From positions 1 through 64,000 of the forward strand of contig NZ_QNRE01000016.1 of the NCBI RefSeq assembly GCF_003315035.1: DNA of 64,000 nt, read 5' to 3'. Origin of the DNA: Nocardia puris (lineage in GTDB: Bacteria; Actinomycetota; Actinomycetes; Mycobacteriales; Mycobacteriaceae). The translations under genes were made by a program, and so were the position numbers. Under the pieces are notes generated by a model. It was not told where the DNA came from. It worked only from the letters and a program-made list of their open reading frames with translations, and did no database searches. Below are positions 1 to 9,177 of this stretch, piece after piece; the first letter of the stretch is position 1, and each line of letters opens with the position of its first letter.

Positions 1-38
1 TCCGCATCGTTCCCCGGGCCTACGTACGCGCTCACCAT
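1..38 (-). CDS. Start of an unidentified gene leaving the window
   Basis: On the minus strand an ATG at 38 opens a frame that stays open to the window edge (MVSAYVGPGNDA). An AAGGAA element sits five bases upstream. Only a dozen residues are visible, so no family can be named and the start could be chance. Confidence 0.3.
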   Translation of the reverse strand, partial: MVSAYVGPGNDA

Positions 39-176
39 GGAGATTCCTTATTCTCGACGTCACGGTATTTTCGCGATCGATATTATTATGATTCGACAGA
101 GGGTGTTATATTCCTTGTGGTCCTTAATTCTGTGGTCGTTAATTCGAGATCTATCAAATTTGTGAATCGGGGGATT

Positions 177-533
177 TCAGGCGGCCTTTTTGTTGGAGTT
201 GAATTCTGTAGTTTCATCCAGGATTGATGAATTCTTCGGAGGTTGTGCCGCGTCTTCATTGCGTGACTCTTCTGCCGTGGTCAAGAGGCTGGACAGCAGG
301 CGGGCAAGCTTGCGGGTATCGGGCGGGTCTCGGCGGGTGTCACGTACAGAAACGCGCTGCGCCCGTGGCTTCGCCTGGCTATCCCGATGTTCGACCCGAC
401 CGGCCGGATGCTTATCCGGGCGTGGCTCATCGGTTTCCGCAGGCACGGGCTCGACAGCGGCTTCGGTCGACGAGTCGATCGGGTCGTGCCCCGATGGCAG
501 GTTCACTCCGATATGGGGGTCGGGTCGGTTCAC
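177..533 (-). CDS. Small hydrophilic hypothetical protein
   Basis: About 118 residues starting with GTG at 533, chosen because a perfect GGAGG lies six bases upstream (540-544). The protein is rich in Asp, Glu, Pro and Arg, and its C-terminal part carries an amphipathic stretch, DTRKLARLLSSLLTT. Small proteins with a similar DTRKLA segment recur in actinobacterial mobile regions, from memory of such genes; their role is unknown. An upstream reading frame ends by overlapping this GTG, but its composition looks non-coding. Function not assigned. Confidence 0.5.
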   Translation of the reverse strand: MNRPDPHIGVNLPSGHDPIDSSTEAAVEPVPAETDEPRPDKHPAGRVEHRDSQAKPRAQRVSVRDTRRDPPDTRKLARLLSSLLTTAEESRNEDAAQPPKNSSILDETTEFNSNKKAA

Positions 534-893
534 GGTGGTCCTCCAGTGTCCAGATCTGTCCACCGGCACCAAGGCGGTGCCGAGGCGGCCTCTACGGGTA
601 ACTCCTCGTTTTCGGCCCCGGATTGGACACACCAACCCCCGTAAACCACTCCACCGACGGCCGGTGGAACGGCCGGATTCGACGTAGTGGCATGCCCGGA
701 GGCCCTGCGTCGCGGCGATCGAAGCACACCTCGGCGCGGGTCCGCAGGGCTGTGTGATGGTTGCGGCCTTGAGCGGCAACCGTAGGCGTGGCCAGGCTCG
801 AGGCGCTCGATATCAGCCCGGCGCCTCGCATCGGGCAATCGGCTTCTCCGGCTGGCTAGTTGTCTTCTCGCCCCGATTCCGGGGCTGGCGGCT
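534..893. other. Non-coding stretch
   Basis: Open frames exist on both strands here, but all have arginine- or proline-biased composition without family resemblance. I see no repeat, hairpin or RNA gene. It lies between the convergent end of the GNAT gene and the start of the small hypothetical gene. Confidence 0.4.
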
Positions 894-1499
894 TCACATG
901 TTGATGGTCATGGCCCACATGGTGGGCCTGGCACCTACTGGTAGATGGAAGCTTTCAGTGGTCGCGAACCCCAGTCGCTGGTAGTAGGGGGTGTTGTCTT
1001 CCCGGGTGCATACGAGGTAGGCAGGGGTGGCGGGAGCCGATGTCAGGCGATCGGTGATCAGGCGTGTCGCGTAGCCGTGCCCTTGGTGTGCGGGTGAGGT
1101 TCCGATGTTGGCTAGGTACCAATGTTCGGGCTGGTGGGGGTGGTGTCGATCGAGGGTGCGCCGGACGGTGATCGCAGCGAATGTGCGGCTGGTGAGGGCG
1201 GGCAGAAGGTCGGGTGCGGCACGCAGGGTGGTGCTGACGGGTTGGTCCCATCGGGCGGGTGGGTCCCAGACGGCGACTGAGCGGATGACTCCGTCGGGGT
1301 CGGTGGCGACGCGAACTCCTCCGCCGGGGAGGTGGAAGTGGCGCAGGGAGGCGGTGAAGTACCTGGGCAGGGCGCGGTGGCGCTGCTGCGGGTTGGGCCA
1401 GATCGCGCTCATGAGCGGGTCGTCGCGGAAGGCGTCGGCGAGTACCTGGGCGCAGTCGGTGATGTCCGCGGTGGTGGCGGCACGGGTGGTGATCGGCAC
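894..1499 (-). CDS. GNAT-family N-acetyltransferase
   Basis: A 201-residue cytoplasmic protein of the GNAT superfamily, which transfers an acyl group from acyl-CoA to an amine. The acetyl-CoA loop is visible as HQGHGYATRLI (Q/R-x-x-G-x-G/A pattern), followed by the typical C-terminal YYQRLGF strand. I start it at GTG 1499 because AGGAG lies six to seven bases upstream; a longer frame to 1559 would run into the neighbouring P450 start. It is divergent from the P450 gene with only 28 bases between them. The substrate cannot be read from sequence. Confidence 0.8.
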   Translation of the reverse strand: MPITTRAATTADITDCAQVLADAFRDDPLMSAIWPNPQQRHRALPRYFTASLRHFHLPGGGVRVATDPDGVIRSVAVWDPPARWDQPVSTTLRAAPDLLPALTSRTFAAITVRRTLDRHHPHQPEHWYLANIGTSPAHQGHGYATRLITDRLTSAPATPAYLVCTREDNTPYYQRLGFATTESFHLPVGARPTMWAMTINM

Positions 1500-1527
1500 G
1501 GCGGACTCCTGATGGGTTGGCACACTG

Positions 1528-2694
1528 ATGGGTATGAAGATGGGGCGGTGCCCGTTCACGGCGGGAATTCATGCGGTCGACGAACTTCACGAGGATCTCA
1601 GAACCAGTGAACCCGGTGTGCACGAGGCCGAGCTACCGGACGGGTCACCGGTGTGGGTGGTCACCGGATGGGACGCGGTGACCACACTACTGGCCGATCC
1701 CCGGATGTCGGCGGCCAAGGCCGACTCCACCACCGGCTTCCGAGGCCAGAACCTGCCCGCGGCATTGGAGGCGAACCTGCTCAATATCGATGGGGAGCAG
1801 CATCGACGTGTACGGAAACTGGCGGCCGAGGCGTTCGCGCCCGCACATCACGCCTCACAGGAACAGGTGGTGCGGGCTGCCGTGACGGAGTTGGTCGACG
1901 CATTGCCGGCGACTGGCGATATCGACTTGATGGGCGGGCTGTGCGAGCCGTTGCCGCCGCAGGTGATCGGCACCTTGCTCGGGTTGCCCGCCGACAAGCT
2001 CGATGCCTTCCGTGCAGCGGCCCGGCCTCTGTTCTTGATCGACACATCGACGCACGGCGCGGCGGTGCAGGGTGCGATGGGGACGATGTTGATGCTGGTG
2101 GCCGGGGTGATCGACGACAAGAGGCGCGATCCTGGCGATGATCTGCTCTCGCGCTGGCTCTCAGCCCGCGACGGGCAGGACCGTCTCAGTGAGGACGAGT
2201 TGATCAGTTTGGCGTTTGCCGTGATCATCGGCGGATTCGAGAACGTCACCTCGCTGACGTCTGCGGTGCTGGATGAACTGGTCCGGTACCGCTGCGAGGA
2301 GGCGCGCGAGTTACTGGGGTCACCGCCGGAGTTCGCCCGGCTGGTGCGCAAGGTGATGGGTGCCGTGGCGCCGGTGAACTATGCGCTGCGCCGGTTCCCG
2401 CTGACCGACATCGATGTCAACGGAATCCGAATCCCCCGAGGACACACCGTGATCTTGTCCCTGCGGTCGGCTCATCTCGACCCCGCCCGGCGGGAACGTC
2501 ACGACCTGGTATTCGGACACGGTCGACATTTCTGTATCGGTGCCGCCTTGGCGGAGATGCAAGCCGTCCATGTCGCCCGCGCGGTCTTGGAGAAGTACCC
2601 GGTACTGAAACCGGTCAAGCCGCGCGAGCAGTATCTGTTGCGGCCGTCGTGGCTCACCTATGCCCTCGCGGAACTTTCCGTATCCACCGCGTGA
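1528..2694 (+). CDS. Cytochrome P450 lacking the canonical ExxR motif
   Basis: A 388-residue P450-fold protein. The heme-thiolate loop FGHGRHFCIGAALAEMQ is intact, with Cys near residue 337, and an I-helix-like IIGGFENVTS segment precedes it. The K-helix position reads FARLVRKVMG, so the near-universal Glu-x-x-Arg is missing. The meander between SAHLDP and the heme loop is also about ten residues shorter than usual. Streptomyces CYP157 members are known to lack a standard ExxR, so a folded enzyme is possible. No clear ribosome-binding site is seen; several in-frame ATGs occur in the first 12 codons. No redox partner is adjacent. The substrate is unknown. Confidence 0.85.
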   Translation: MGMKMGRCPFTAGIHAVDELHEDLRTSEPGVHEAELPDGSPVWVVTGWDAVTTLLADPRMSAAKADSTTGFRGQNLPAALEANLLNIDGEQHRRVRKLAAEAFAPAHHASQEQVVRAAVTELVDALPATGDIDLMGGLCEPLPPQVIGTLLGLPADKLDAFRAAARPLFLIDTSTHGAAVQGAMGTMLMLVAGVIDDKRRDPGDDLLSRWLSARDGQDRLSEDELISLAFAVIIGGFENVTSLTSAVLDELVRYRCEEARELLGSPPEFARLVRKVMGAVAPVNYALRRFPLTDIDVNGIRIPRGHTVILSLRSAHLDPARRERHDLVFGHGRHFCIGAALAEMQAVHVARAVLEKYPVLKPVKPREQYLLRPSWLTYALAELSVSTA

Positions 2695-2783
2695 CCTGCG
2701 GTTCGAGCACCGTTGCGGCGCGCTGTTCTAAGATCGTTGAAAGATTCAACCAGGAAGGATCAGCGACCTCGGAGATCGACGCG

Positions 2784-3872
2784 ATGCCGAAAAGCGGATG
2801 GACGCTCATCGAAACCTTGGAGCCGGGTCGGCTCACCGTCGTTGCGCGCGATCACGAAGCCCGAGATCGAACCTCCTTCGAGCGAGCCGTCACCGACCAG
2901 CTGGGAATCGGCAAAGCCCCAGGGCACGAGGCTGCACAATGGCTGGAAGCGCTGATCGCCGACATGCGGTCGCATCCCGAAGCGGCGGCCACGCATCGCG
3001 TCCTGCGCAACGGTCACACGGTCAGCGCCCGTCTCGTGCCGGTGATCGGGCCGGACAATGCGCTCCACGGCGCGCATGTGTGGTTGGGTCCCGATGGGAC
3101 CCAACCACAGCAGCGGCCGGTGTCGGCCTTCGCGTTCACCTGGGACTCCCACCTGCGGCTCGCGGAATTTCCGGCGGCGCTGACCGGCGGGACGCCGCGC
3201 TCGCAACTCACGGCACCAGAAATCTTCCGCTTCGTCGAACCAGCAGACGGGCTTTCACTGATCAGGGCGCTGCTGTCGTCACAACCGGGTGACAGCTGGA
3301 GCGGTGCGGTCACCGTAACAGTCGGCAAGAACAACAGGCCGGGTCATGTCGTCATGGCCGCTGGCACGCCCCCACAGCCTCCAGCGAAGTGGCGTGGACT
3401 GCTGTTCGAAACCTCGACTCCGATGGCCGGGATGAGCTTGGAGGCAGCGGCACTGGCCGCGATACCGCGCATATCGCAGGTCCATATGGTGCTGGTCGAC
3501 ATCGCCAAGATGCGGTTGATCCGCTGGATCACCGATCCGCTACCCGACGTCCAGTGGAAAGGGCAGGTCGACCAACGCGACACCCCACACCCTGACGACG
3601 TGAAACGCATCTTCGCCGCCGCCGCCGACGTGTTCACCGGCAAAGCCGAATCCGCTGAAGTGCACGATGTGCGGTTGAGGCGCCGCGGGGGTGGATGGGT
3701 TGTCGTTGACGGCTCCGGTGCCATAGTCGGAACCTCTGACGCGGGTCCCGCGCTTGCCGTGCTGCAACTGCGGGTGACAGGGCACTCCGACGAACCCGAC
3801 CCGGTGGCCCCCACAGATGCAGGGCATCCCGGGCTTGACGATCCAGAACAGCCGGACCCGCTCCCGAGCTGA
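2784..3872 (+). CDS. DUF5593-type PAS/GAF-like protein
   Basis: A 362-residue cytoplasmic protein resembling mycobacterial and nocardial DUF5593 (GAF/PAS-like) proteins of unknown function. It shows alternating sensory-type segments, for example HTVSARLVPVIG followed by HVWLG near residues 80-105 and GGGWVVVDGSGAIVG near 310, with an acidic, proline-rich C-terminal tail. The start is the ATG at 2784 with GGAG nine bases upstream; an upstream extension to 2649 overlaps the P450 gene and looks spurious. It lies 89 bases after the P450 and may be cotranscribed. The ligand is not known. Confidence 0.6.
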   Translation: MPKSGWTLIETLEPGRLTVVARDHEARDRTSFERAVTDQLGIGKAPGHEAAQWLEALIADMRSHPEAAATHRVLRNGHTVSARLVPVIGPDNALHGAHVWLGPDGTQPQQRPVSAFAFTWDSHLRLAEFPAALTGGTPRSQLTAPEIFRFVEPADGLSLIRALLSSQPGDSWSGAVTVTVGKNNRPGHVVMAAGTPPQPPAKWRGLLFETSTPMAGMSLEAAALAAIPRISQVHMVLVDIAKMRLIRWITDPLPDVQWKGQVDQRDTPHPDDVKRIFAAAADVFTGKAESAEVHDVRLRRRGGGWVVVDGSGAIVGTSDAGPALAVLQLRVTGHSDEPDPVAPTDAGHPGLDDPEQPDPLPS

Positions 3873-4020
3873 CGGAATGTGAACACCTACCACCTCGGAT
3901 AGGCGTTTGTTATGATGGCGAAGTTCTGATTCCCGGTACCAGTCTCTGACGGACGCCGGATGAGCGCTCGAGTCCTGCGGACCGAGCGTGGTCTCATCCA
4001 GGCAACCAGGGAGGGTACCG

Positions 4021-4467
4021 ATGAAAAGCTCGCCCATTGATCAACGGCAGTCAGCCACAATGGCCGACGAGATCATCGAGTTGCCGACGAGGGTGAACCG
4101 GCTGTTCAGCACGTTCCACCCTCGCACGGAACCCGAGCAAGACCCGGCAGATGTCGCTCGCAGTGTCAGCGCCATCGTCGGCGAGACCATACTTGCCGAG
4201 GAAATCATCGCGCTGCGGACCGGCAGCACGAGCGGTGGAGTCGACCCCACGGTGCTGCAGGCCATTGCCCAGCACTTCCACGTCCTGCCGGTGTATCTCA
4301 CCGGTACCTCTGACGAGGCTCGCCCCGTCGACCGCCAGTTGCGGTTGCTATCGGCGGCACGCGATGCCGGCGTCAGGCATATGGCGTTGCGCGGCAACGA
4401 CATCGATATCACCGCTTTGACTCGCGAGCTGTCCAGGCTCGCGCCTCCAGACCACAGCGCAGCCTGA
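4021..4467 (+). CDS. EspR-like helix-turn-helix regulator
   Basis: A 148-residue protein matching the mycobacterial EspR pattern: LPTRVNRLFSTFHP at the N terminus, a central HTH, then FHVLPVYLTG and a C-terminal RLLSAARDAGVRHMALRG segment. EspR itself is a dimeric nucleoid-associated activator. The start at 4021 follows AGGGAGGG with five bases spacing. A TATGAT hexamer at 3911-3916 could be the -10 element of its promoter. It heads a run of four same-strand genes (metallopeptidase, membrane protein, P450), an arrangement I have seen in Nocardia and Mycobacterium abscessus relatives. It probably controls that cassette; this is inference. Confidence 0.75.
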   Translation: MKSSPIDQRQSATMADEIIELPTRVNRLFSTFHPRTEPEQDPADVARSVSAIVGETILAEEIIALRTGSTSGGVDPTVLQAIAQHFHVLPVYLTGTSDEARPVDRQLRLLSAARDAGVRHMALRGNDIDITALTRELSRLAPPDHSAA

Positions 4468-4557
4468 CCAGAGGGACCGGGCCGTGCTTTACCGACACAA
4501 CGCCGAATGCGAAGGAGATCGCCGCACACGCGACGCCACCGGGAGGGATGAATAGCA

Positions 4558-5064
4558 ATGAACGACACGGCAGTACATGTCCAGGAGACCGCACGGATCG
4601 TGCCGGTGCCATGGCCGTGGGATCCGAACGAGTACGTGAAGCGGGTCGCGGAGTATCGGCAACGGCCGATCACGGTGTGCCCCATCGACGCGAATGCGTT
4701 GTCGGGAGCCGGGTGCGGGACCGGTAGCGGGTTGTGGATCGCTCGGGAGTACGACGACATCATCATGGTCGGGGCCGAAACCGAATGGCACGCTGGACAC
4801 ATCATCGCCCACGAGATCGGGCACATGCTCCTGGGACATGGCTCGTCCACTCCGGAGCCCGACGGTGATGTACTGCCGTTGCAGACATTGATGCCCTTAC
4901 TGGATCCGGCGTCGATCCGCAGCGTTCTCTGGCGCCGGGACTATGGGACCGCCCGCGAACAGGCTGCCGAATCATTCGCCGGGTTGGTGATGGTCGAGGC
5001 GACCTTGCCGCGGCGACGACCCTCGCCGTTCCGATCCACCTTCTTCCTCGGGCGGCACCGATGA
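4558..5064 (+). CDS. ImmA/IrrE-type zinc metallopeptidase
   Basis: A 168-residue cytoplasmic protein. The zinc site HIIAHEIGHMLLGH gives the HExxH motif plus a downstream His near residues 81-94, and AREQAAESFAG supplies the likely third-ligand Glu. ImmA/IrrE enzymes typically cleave partner XRE-family regulators. The EspR-like gene 90 bases upstream is the obvious candidate partner, although that is inference. The start has GGGAGG upstream. Its stop overlaps the next gene as ATGA, so translation is coupled. Confidence 0.8.
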   Translation: MNDTAVHVQETARIVPVPWPWDPNEYVKRVAEYRQRPITVCPIDANALSGAGCGTGSGLWIAREYDDIIMVGAETEWHAGHIIAHEIGHMLLGHGSSTPEPDGDVLPLQTLMPLLDPASIRSVLWRRDYGTAREQAAESFAGLVMVEATLPRRRPSPFRSTFFLGRHR

Positions 5065-6269
5065 CCTCGCCGATTCCCGGCCTACTGGCCTGGCCCGTGC
5101 TGTTCGCTGTCACCGCGATCACCGCCGGACGGTGGTGGCTGCTGGGCGACAAGGTCGTCGATCGGCTGATCAACCGGGCTCTGCTGGCAGCGATTGCGGG
5201 ACTACTGATGCGGGAAGCGTGGGCCGAAGACCTGGCCGCGCGCCTCGTGTGGTTCGTCGGTGATGCCGAGATGGTGCAGCTGTGCCGCCAAGCTTCGTTC
5301 GGGGCAATCCTGGTATCGGTCTCCTATATCTATGGCATTGCGAAATTGTGGGACGGAGCGGACCCTGCAGATACCTGGCGTCGACAGCGCGTTTATGACC
5401 TCGTCGCCCTCTCGGCGTCCGCGGTGATCCTGATCGCCGGCACCCCCGCGCGCCGTGCCGATCAGCTGATCGACGAGGCATTGGGCTGGCCGGCGGTGAT
5501 CGCGTGGGTGGCGTTCTATCTGCCGCTCGGAATCACCGCATGGGTAATCGCCCGCATCAGCTTCCGCGAGTTGCGCAGCGACGCGTTCCTGCGCGAGCGT
5601 GTGCTGTACCTGGGTGTACTTGTTCTCGCCGCCGGACTCGGGCTCAGTTCGCTCGCAATTCCATTCCAGACCGGGTTCGCCGTCGTGCAGAACCAACCGT
5701 CTGCGGACCCGGATATGAGCAGCAAAGGCTGGACCTTTTTCTTGGCCAATGTTGTCGCGTCTGCTGCAGTAGCAGTGCCGTTGGTGAGCACAATCCTCAT
5801 AAGAACCGGACACGACCGGACCAGCCGCTATTGCCGCCGCCTGCAGCCCGTGTGGCGCGACCTGACCGCCAGTGTCCCCGAGATCGTGCTCGCCCCACCA
5901 GGAGATGGCGGCGGGGTGGAACCGGCGCTGCGGCTTCACCGGATGATCGTCGAGATCCGCGACGCTCTCCTGCACCTCAAGCCTTACACCACAGCCAGAT
6001 ACCCGGCCGGCCCTGACCGTGAGGGCATGCTGTCCTATGCAGTGGCAATTCTCGCGGCGATCGACCAGAAGAACGCCGGGCGAGCACCGCAGGACGAGCC
6101 CAGCCCCGGGCTCCAACCGGTTCGGCTCGGTCCGCGAGACTTGACCACCGACCTGAACGAACTGCTGGACCTGGCCGGTGTGTGGCCGACAGCCCGACAT
6201 ATCGCCTCGATCGAAACGCCCTTGAGCACTCGGTGCGCGACACCTTCGACCAGTAGGAGCACGATGTGA
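5061..6269 (+). CDS. MAB_1171c-type polytopic membrane protein
   Basis: About 402 residues. Roughly seven hydrophobic helices fill residues 8-250, and a soluble C-terminal domain carries the RLHRMIVEIRDAL segment typical of the MAB_1171c/DUF6545 family, which is annotated as a putative transporter without proven function. It starts inside the stop of the metallopeptidase gene (ATGA) and ends inside the start of the P450 (TGATG), so three genes are translationally coupled. The coupling suggests a membrane-associated step linked to the P450 product or substrate. Confidence 0.75.
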   Translation: MTSPIPGLLAWPVLFAVTAITAGRWWLLGDKVVDRLINRALLAAIAGLLMREAWAEDLAARLVWFVGDAEMVQLCRQASFGAILVSVSYIYGIAKLWDGADPADTWRRQRVYDLVALSASAVILIAGTPARRADQLIDEALGWPAVIAWVAFYLPLGITAWVIARISFRELRSDAFLRERVLYLGVLVLAAGLGLSSLAIPFQTGFAVVQNQPSADPDMSSKGWTFFLANVVASAAVAVPLVSTILIRTGHDRTSRYCRRLQPVWRDLTASVPEIVLAPPGDGGGVEPALRLHRMIVEIRDALLHLKPYTTARYPAGPDREGMLSYAVAILAAIDQKNAGRAPQDEPSPGLQPVRLGPRDLTTDLNELLDLAGVWPTARHIASIETPLSTRCATPSTSRSTM

Positions 6270-7708
6270 TGGCGATGAGTCCGCCCCGGACCGGCAGGGA
6301 CGAGGCGGCAGTATTGCCGCATCCGAGGTGGAGGCTGCCTGTCGTCGGTGACCTGTTCACCATGAACGTGGCCAAACCCACCCAGACATCGCGGCGGGAT
6401 GCCCGAAGGCTGGGGCCGATCTTCGAGCGGCGCATCACCAATTGGCCGATGATCGTGGTCTCCGGCGCCGACCTCATCGCGGAAATCAACGACGAACACC
6501 ACTGGACCAAGCACCTCGGAGTGCCCCTGCGCAAGCTGCGCCGAGTCGCCCGGGACGGACTGTTCACCGCCCGCAACGACGAACCGGCCTGGTCGGCAGC
6601 ACACAACATCCTCGCGCCAGCCTTCACCCAAACAGCAATGCGTTCCTACCACCAGACGATGGCCGCCACCATCGGTGAATTGCTCGACACCTGGGGCGAC
6701 ACGCACCACATCGCCGACATCGCGGAGGAAATGAACCGGCTCACCCTGGAAATCATCGCCCGCACCGGGTTCGGCTACTCGTTCGATTCGTTCTCCTACA
6801 CCCCCGGCCAAGCGCACCCCTTCGTCGAAGCCATGCTGCGCGGCCTGACTTACATCAACCGCAACGCCAACCTCCCCCCGCTGTTGCAGAACACCCTGGG
6901 ACGGCGCGCCGCCGGGCAGCATCGCCGCGACATCGCCTTTATGCACCGAACCGTCGACGACGTGATCGCCGCACGCCGGACCAGTGGCACCGTCGGCCAG
7001 CACGACGATTTGCTCGACCGCATGCTCACCACCACCGACCCTGACACCGGCGAGCATCTCGATGCCACCAATATCCGCAACCAGATCCTGACGTTCCTGG
7101 TCGCTGGCCACGAGACCAGCGCGGGCGCACTGGCCTTCGCGCTCTACGAGCTGGCGAAGAATCCCGAGGTCGCGGCACGAGCGCGCGCCGAGGTCGACGA
7201 CCATTTCCCGGGGCGCGACCGGCCGATAACCAGCTACGAGGACGTCGCGAAGCTGCGGTATCTGCGGCGGGTGGTCGATGAAACGTTGCGGTTGTGGCCG
7301 GTCGCGCCCGGTTATTTCCGCGAGGCGCGCCATGAGGTCACGATCGGTGACGGCAAATACCGCTTCCAGCAAGGCGATTGGGTATTCGTGCTCACCTGGT
7401 ATGCGCACCGCGACCCGGAAACCTGGGGTCCGGACGCAGAACGTTTCGACCCGGACCGATGGGCCCCTCAGCGGCAGCGTGAGCTGGACCGCCGTCGCGT
7501 ATACAGGCCGTTCGGGGTCGGGCACCGCGCCTGCATCGGCCGCCAATTCGCCAATCACGAAGTCCTGCTCACTCTCGCCCACGTCCTCCACCAGTACGAG
7601 ATCCACATCGACGGTGACTACACCCTCGACGTCGCAGAGCAGATCACCCTCAAACCAGCCGGACTGCGGGTACGAGTCGACCGCCGCACGGATCTGACGA
7701 CGCATTAA
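6269..7708 (+). CDS. Cytochrome P450, CYP102-like
   Basis: A 479-residue full-length P450. Visible landmarks are the I-helix VAGHETSAGALAF, the K-helix ETLRLWP (ExxR), and the heme loop FGVGHRACIGRQFANHE. N-terminal and C-terminal segments resemble the heme domain of CYP102 (P450 BM3-type fatty acid hydroxylases), but no reductase domain is fused or adjacent. The start may be ATG 6269 or the GTG three bases earlier; AGGAG lies eight bases upstream. It ends the EspR/ImmA/MAB_1171c/P450 cassette. A fatty or lipid-like substrate is plausible from the CYP102 resemblance only. Confidence 0.9.
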   Translation: MAMSPPRTGRDEAAVLPHPRWRLPVVGDLFTMNVAKPTQTSRRDARRLGPIFERRITNWPMIVVSGADLIAEINDEHHWTKHLGVPLRKLRRVARDGLFTARNDEPAWSAAHNILAPAFTQTAMRSYHQTMAATIGELLDTWGDTHHIADIAEEMNRLTLEIIARTGFGYSFDSFSYTPGQAHPFVEAMLRGLTYINRNANLPPLLQNTLGRRAAGQHRRDIAFMHRTVDDVIAARRTSGTVGQHDDLLDRMLTTTDPDTGEHLDATNIRNQILTFLVAGHETSAGALAFALYELAKNPEVAARARAEVDDHFPGRDRPITSYEDVAKLRYLRRVVDETLRLWPVAPGYFREARHEVTIGDGKYRFQQGDWVFVLTWYAHRDPETWGPDAERFDPDRWAPQRQRELDRRRVYRPFGVGHRACIGRQFANHEVLLTLAHVLHQYEIHIDGDYTLDVAEQITLKPAGLRVRVDRRTDLTTH

Positions 7709-7778
7709 CCGGCCGACCCTGCGATCAAGCGTGCCCGCCGTCCAGGCCACCTGTCTCAGCAAGTAGATATCGCCGGAT

Positions 7779-9086
7779 TCAGTTTCGAGTCCGGGAGGCC
7801 GTCGATGTCGGGTGTCGGGTCGACGGGCCCTCCTTTCGTGCACCGTTGGGAGAGGCCGACCGATGGTCGGTCACATGTTCTGAGTGCAGAGCGGGTGGGA
7901 CGGCGACGCCGGCTGCGTCGAGCTCGCCGAACATGGTGAACATTCGGTCGAGCACGTCCTGCTGGTGCTGGTCCAGCTTGGCGAGAGCAGCGTGTACTTG
8001 ATTTCGCAGCTTGGCCCCGGTCGCCAGGGTTTCGCGCGCGTCTTGGACGATCCGCTGCAGGTGGGCGAAGAACCCGCCCCGGTCGACGTATTCGAGCAAC
8101 CGGTCGGCACGCCCACGACGGGCCTTGCCCGCAATCGCGTGACGTTTGTTGTCGATCACCGCCTGCCGCAACGGAATGGACATGTACGTTGCCAGGTCGG
8201 CGGCACACAGGAGGATGCCGTCGCGGATTGCCACACCATCCACCGTGGCCGGCATCGACGCGCTCACGAGCACTCCGAGACCGGCGTGATCACGATCAAC
8301 ATCACGGACAAGCTTAGGAATCCACGCCGAGCTGAAGTGCTTGGTTCTCTTGCACTCCCACAAAATAGATCCCCAGCTTCGGCCGTCGACACGCACGATC
8401 TGGAGGACATCACCGCCCTTCTGACCGTTCCGAATCACCGAAATCTCATCTTCGGGGTAGCGGCGCTGCAGTTCCTCAGCGAATGCGTGCTGGTAGGCGA
8501 CTCCCGTCGGCTGTGGTGGTGGCCCCGGCGAAATCTTGCTCTCAGCCAGAGCAAGCTGGTCCAGCGCCCGCTTCTCCCGGTTCTGGTACTCCAGAATCAC
8601 CGGACGATACTTCCGTTCGGCCTCCTGCTGCGCCCGTTTGCGTTCACTGCGAGCGATCTGATCTCGCATCCGCGACTGCTCGGCCTGCATCTGCTCGAGT
8701 TGTTCCTGAGCCTCGGCCAGAGCGACCGTCGCGGCCTGAGCCCGCTGCTTCTCCGTTGCCGCGGTTTCGCTACTTCGCTGCGCTTGGTTCCGCAGCCGAT
8801 TGACCTCGTTTCGCATCCCGGCGCGGACCCGTGTCAGGACGTCGTTCTCCATGGCTTTCTCTCGGGCAGCGAAATCCTGTTCCAGTTCGAGGCGCACTCT
8901 GGCGACCTGCGGTGCTGCGAGCTGTTCGATAAAGGCAGAGCCGAGCTCTGCGCCGCACCGTGGACAGATTGCTGCCGGCTGGAAGCAACCAAGACACTCG
9001 AACGGGCCCAAGTCCGGCCCCTGGTGGTAGGCGAGTTCAGCGGCCTCGACGATCACCTGCCGCCGCACATCCCACGCCACGTCCAT
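7779..9086 (-). CDS. DUF2130 protein with coiled coil
   Basis: A 435-residue protein of the DUF2130 family. An N-terminal CLGC...CPRC pair around residues 31-42 looks like a zinc ribbon. Residues about 70-170 form a long charged coiled coil (AQEQLEQMQAEQSRMRDQ), followed by the DUF2130 core with IRNGQKGGDVLQ and ILWECKRTKHFSSAW. The core resembles a restriction-endonuclease-like fold (GGDV..Q, then ECK). The start at 9086 has GGGGAGGAG upstream. It is a lone minus-strand gene; family function is not established. Confidence 0.8.
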   Translation of the reverse strand: MDVAWDVRRQVIVEAAELAYHQGPDLGPFECLGCFQPAAICPRCGAELGSAFIEQLAAPQVARVRLELEQDFAAREKAMENDVLTRVRAGMRNEVNRLRNQAQRSSETAATEKQRAQAATVALAEAQEQLEQMQAEQSRMRDQIARSERKRAQQEAERKYRPVILEYQNREKRALDQLALAESKISPGPPPQPTGVAYQHAFAEELQRRYPEDEISVIRNGQKGGDVLQIVRVDGRSWGSILWECKRTKHFSSAWIPKLVRDVDRDHAGLGVLVSASMPATVDGVAIRDGILLCAADLATYMSIPLRQAVIDNKRHAIAGKARRGRADRLLEYVDRGGFFAHLQRIVQDARETLATGAKLRNQVHAALAKLDQHQQDVLDRMFTMFGELDAAGVAVPPALHSEHVTDHRSASPNGARKEGPSTRHPTSTASRTRN

Positions 9087-9177
9087 CTCGAGCTCCTCCC
9101 CGCTCGTGCTCGCGCTGCACCTCGTGGTAGCCGAGCCCGTCCACCAGGATGGCAGCTCCGGATCGACCGCTGAGCGG

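Noticed and set aside
190..687. Plus-strand 165-residue frame near the window start
   Set aside because: Arg/Ser-rich with no ribosome-binding site; the opposite strand has a GGAGG-led frame with more natural composition.
6035..7843. 602-residue minus-strand open frame
   Set aside because: It is antisense to the CYP102-like P450, which has all heme and ExxR motifs; the minus translation has no family resemblance and reflects high GC at third positions.
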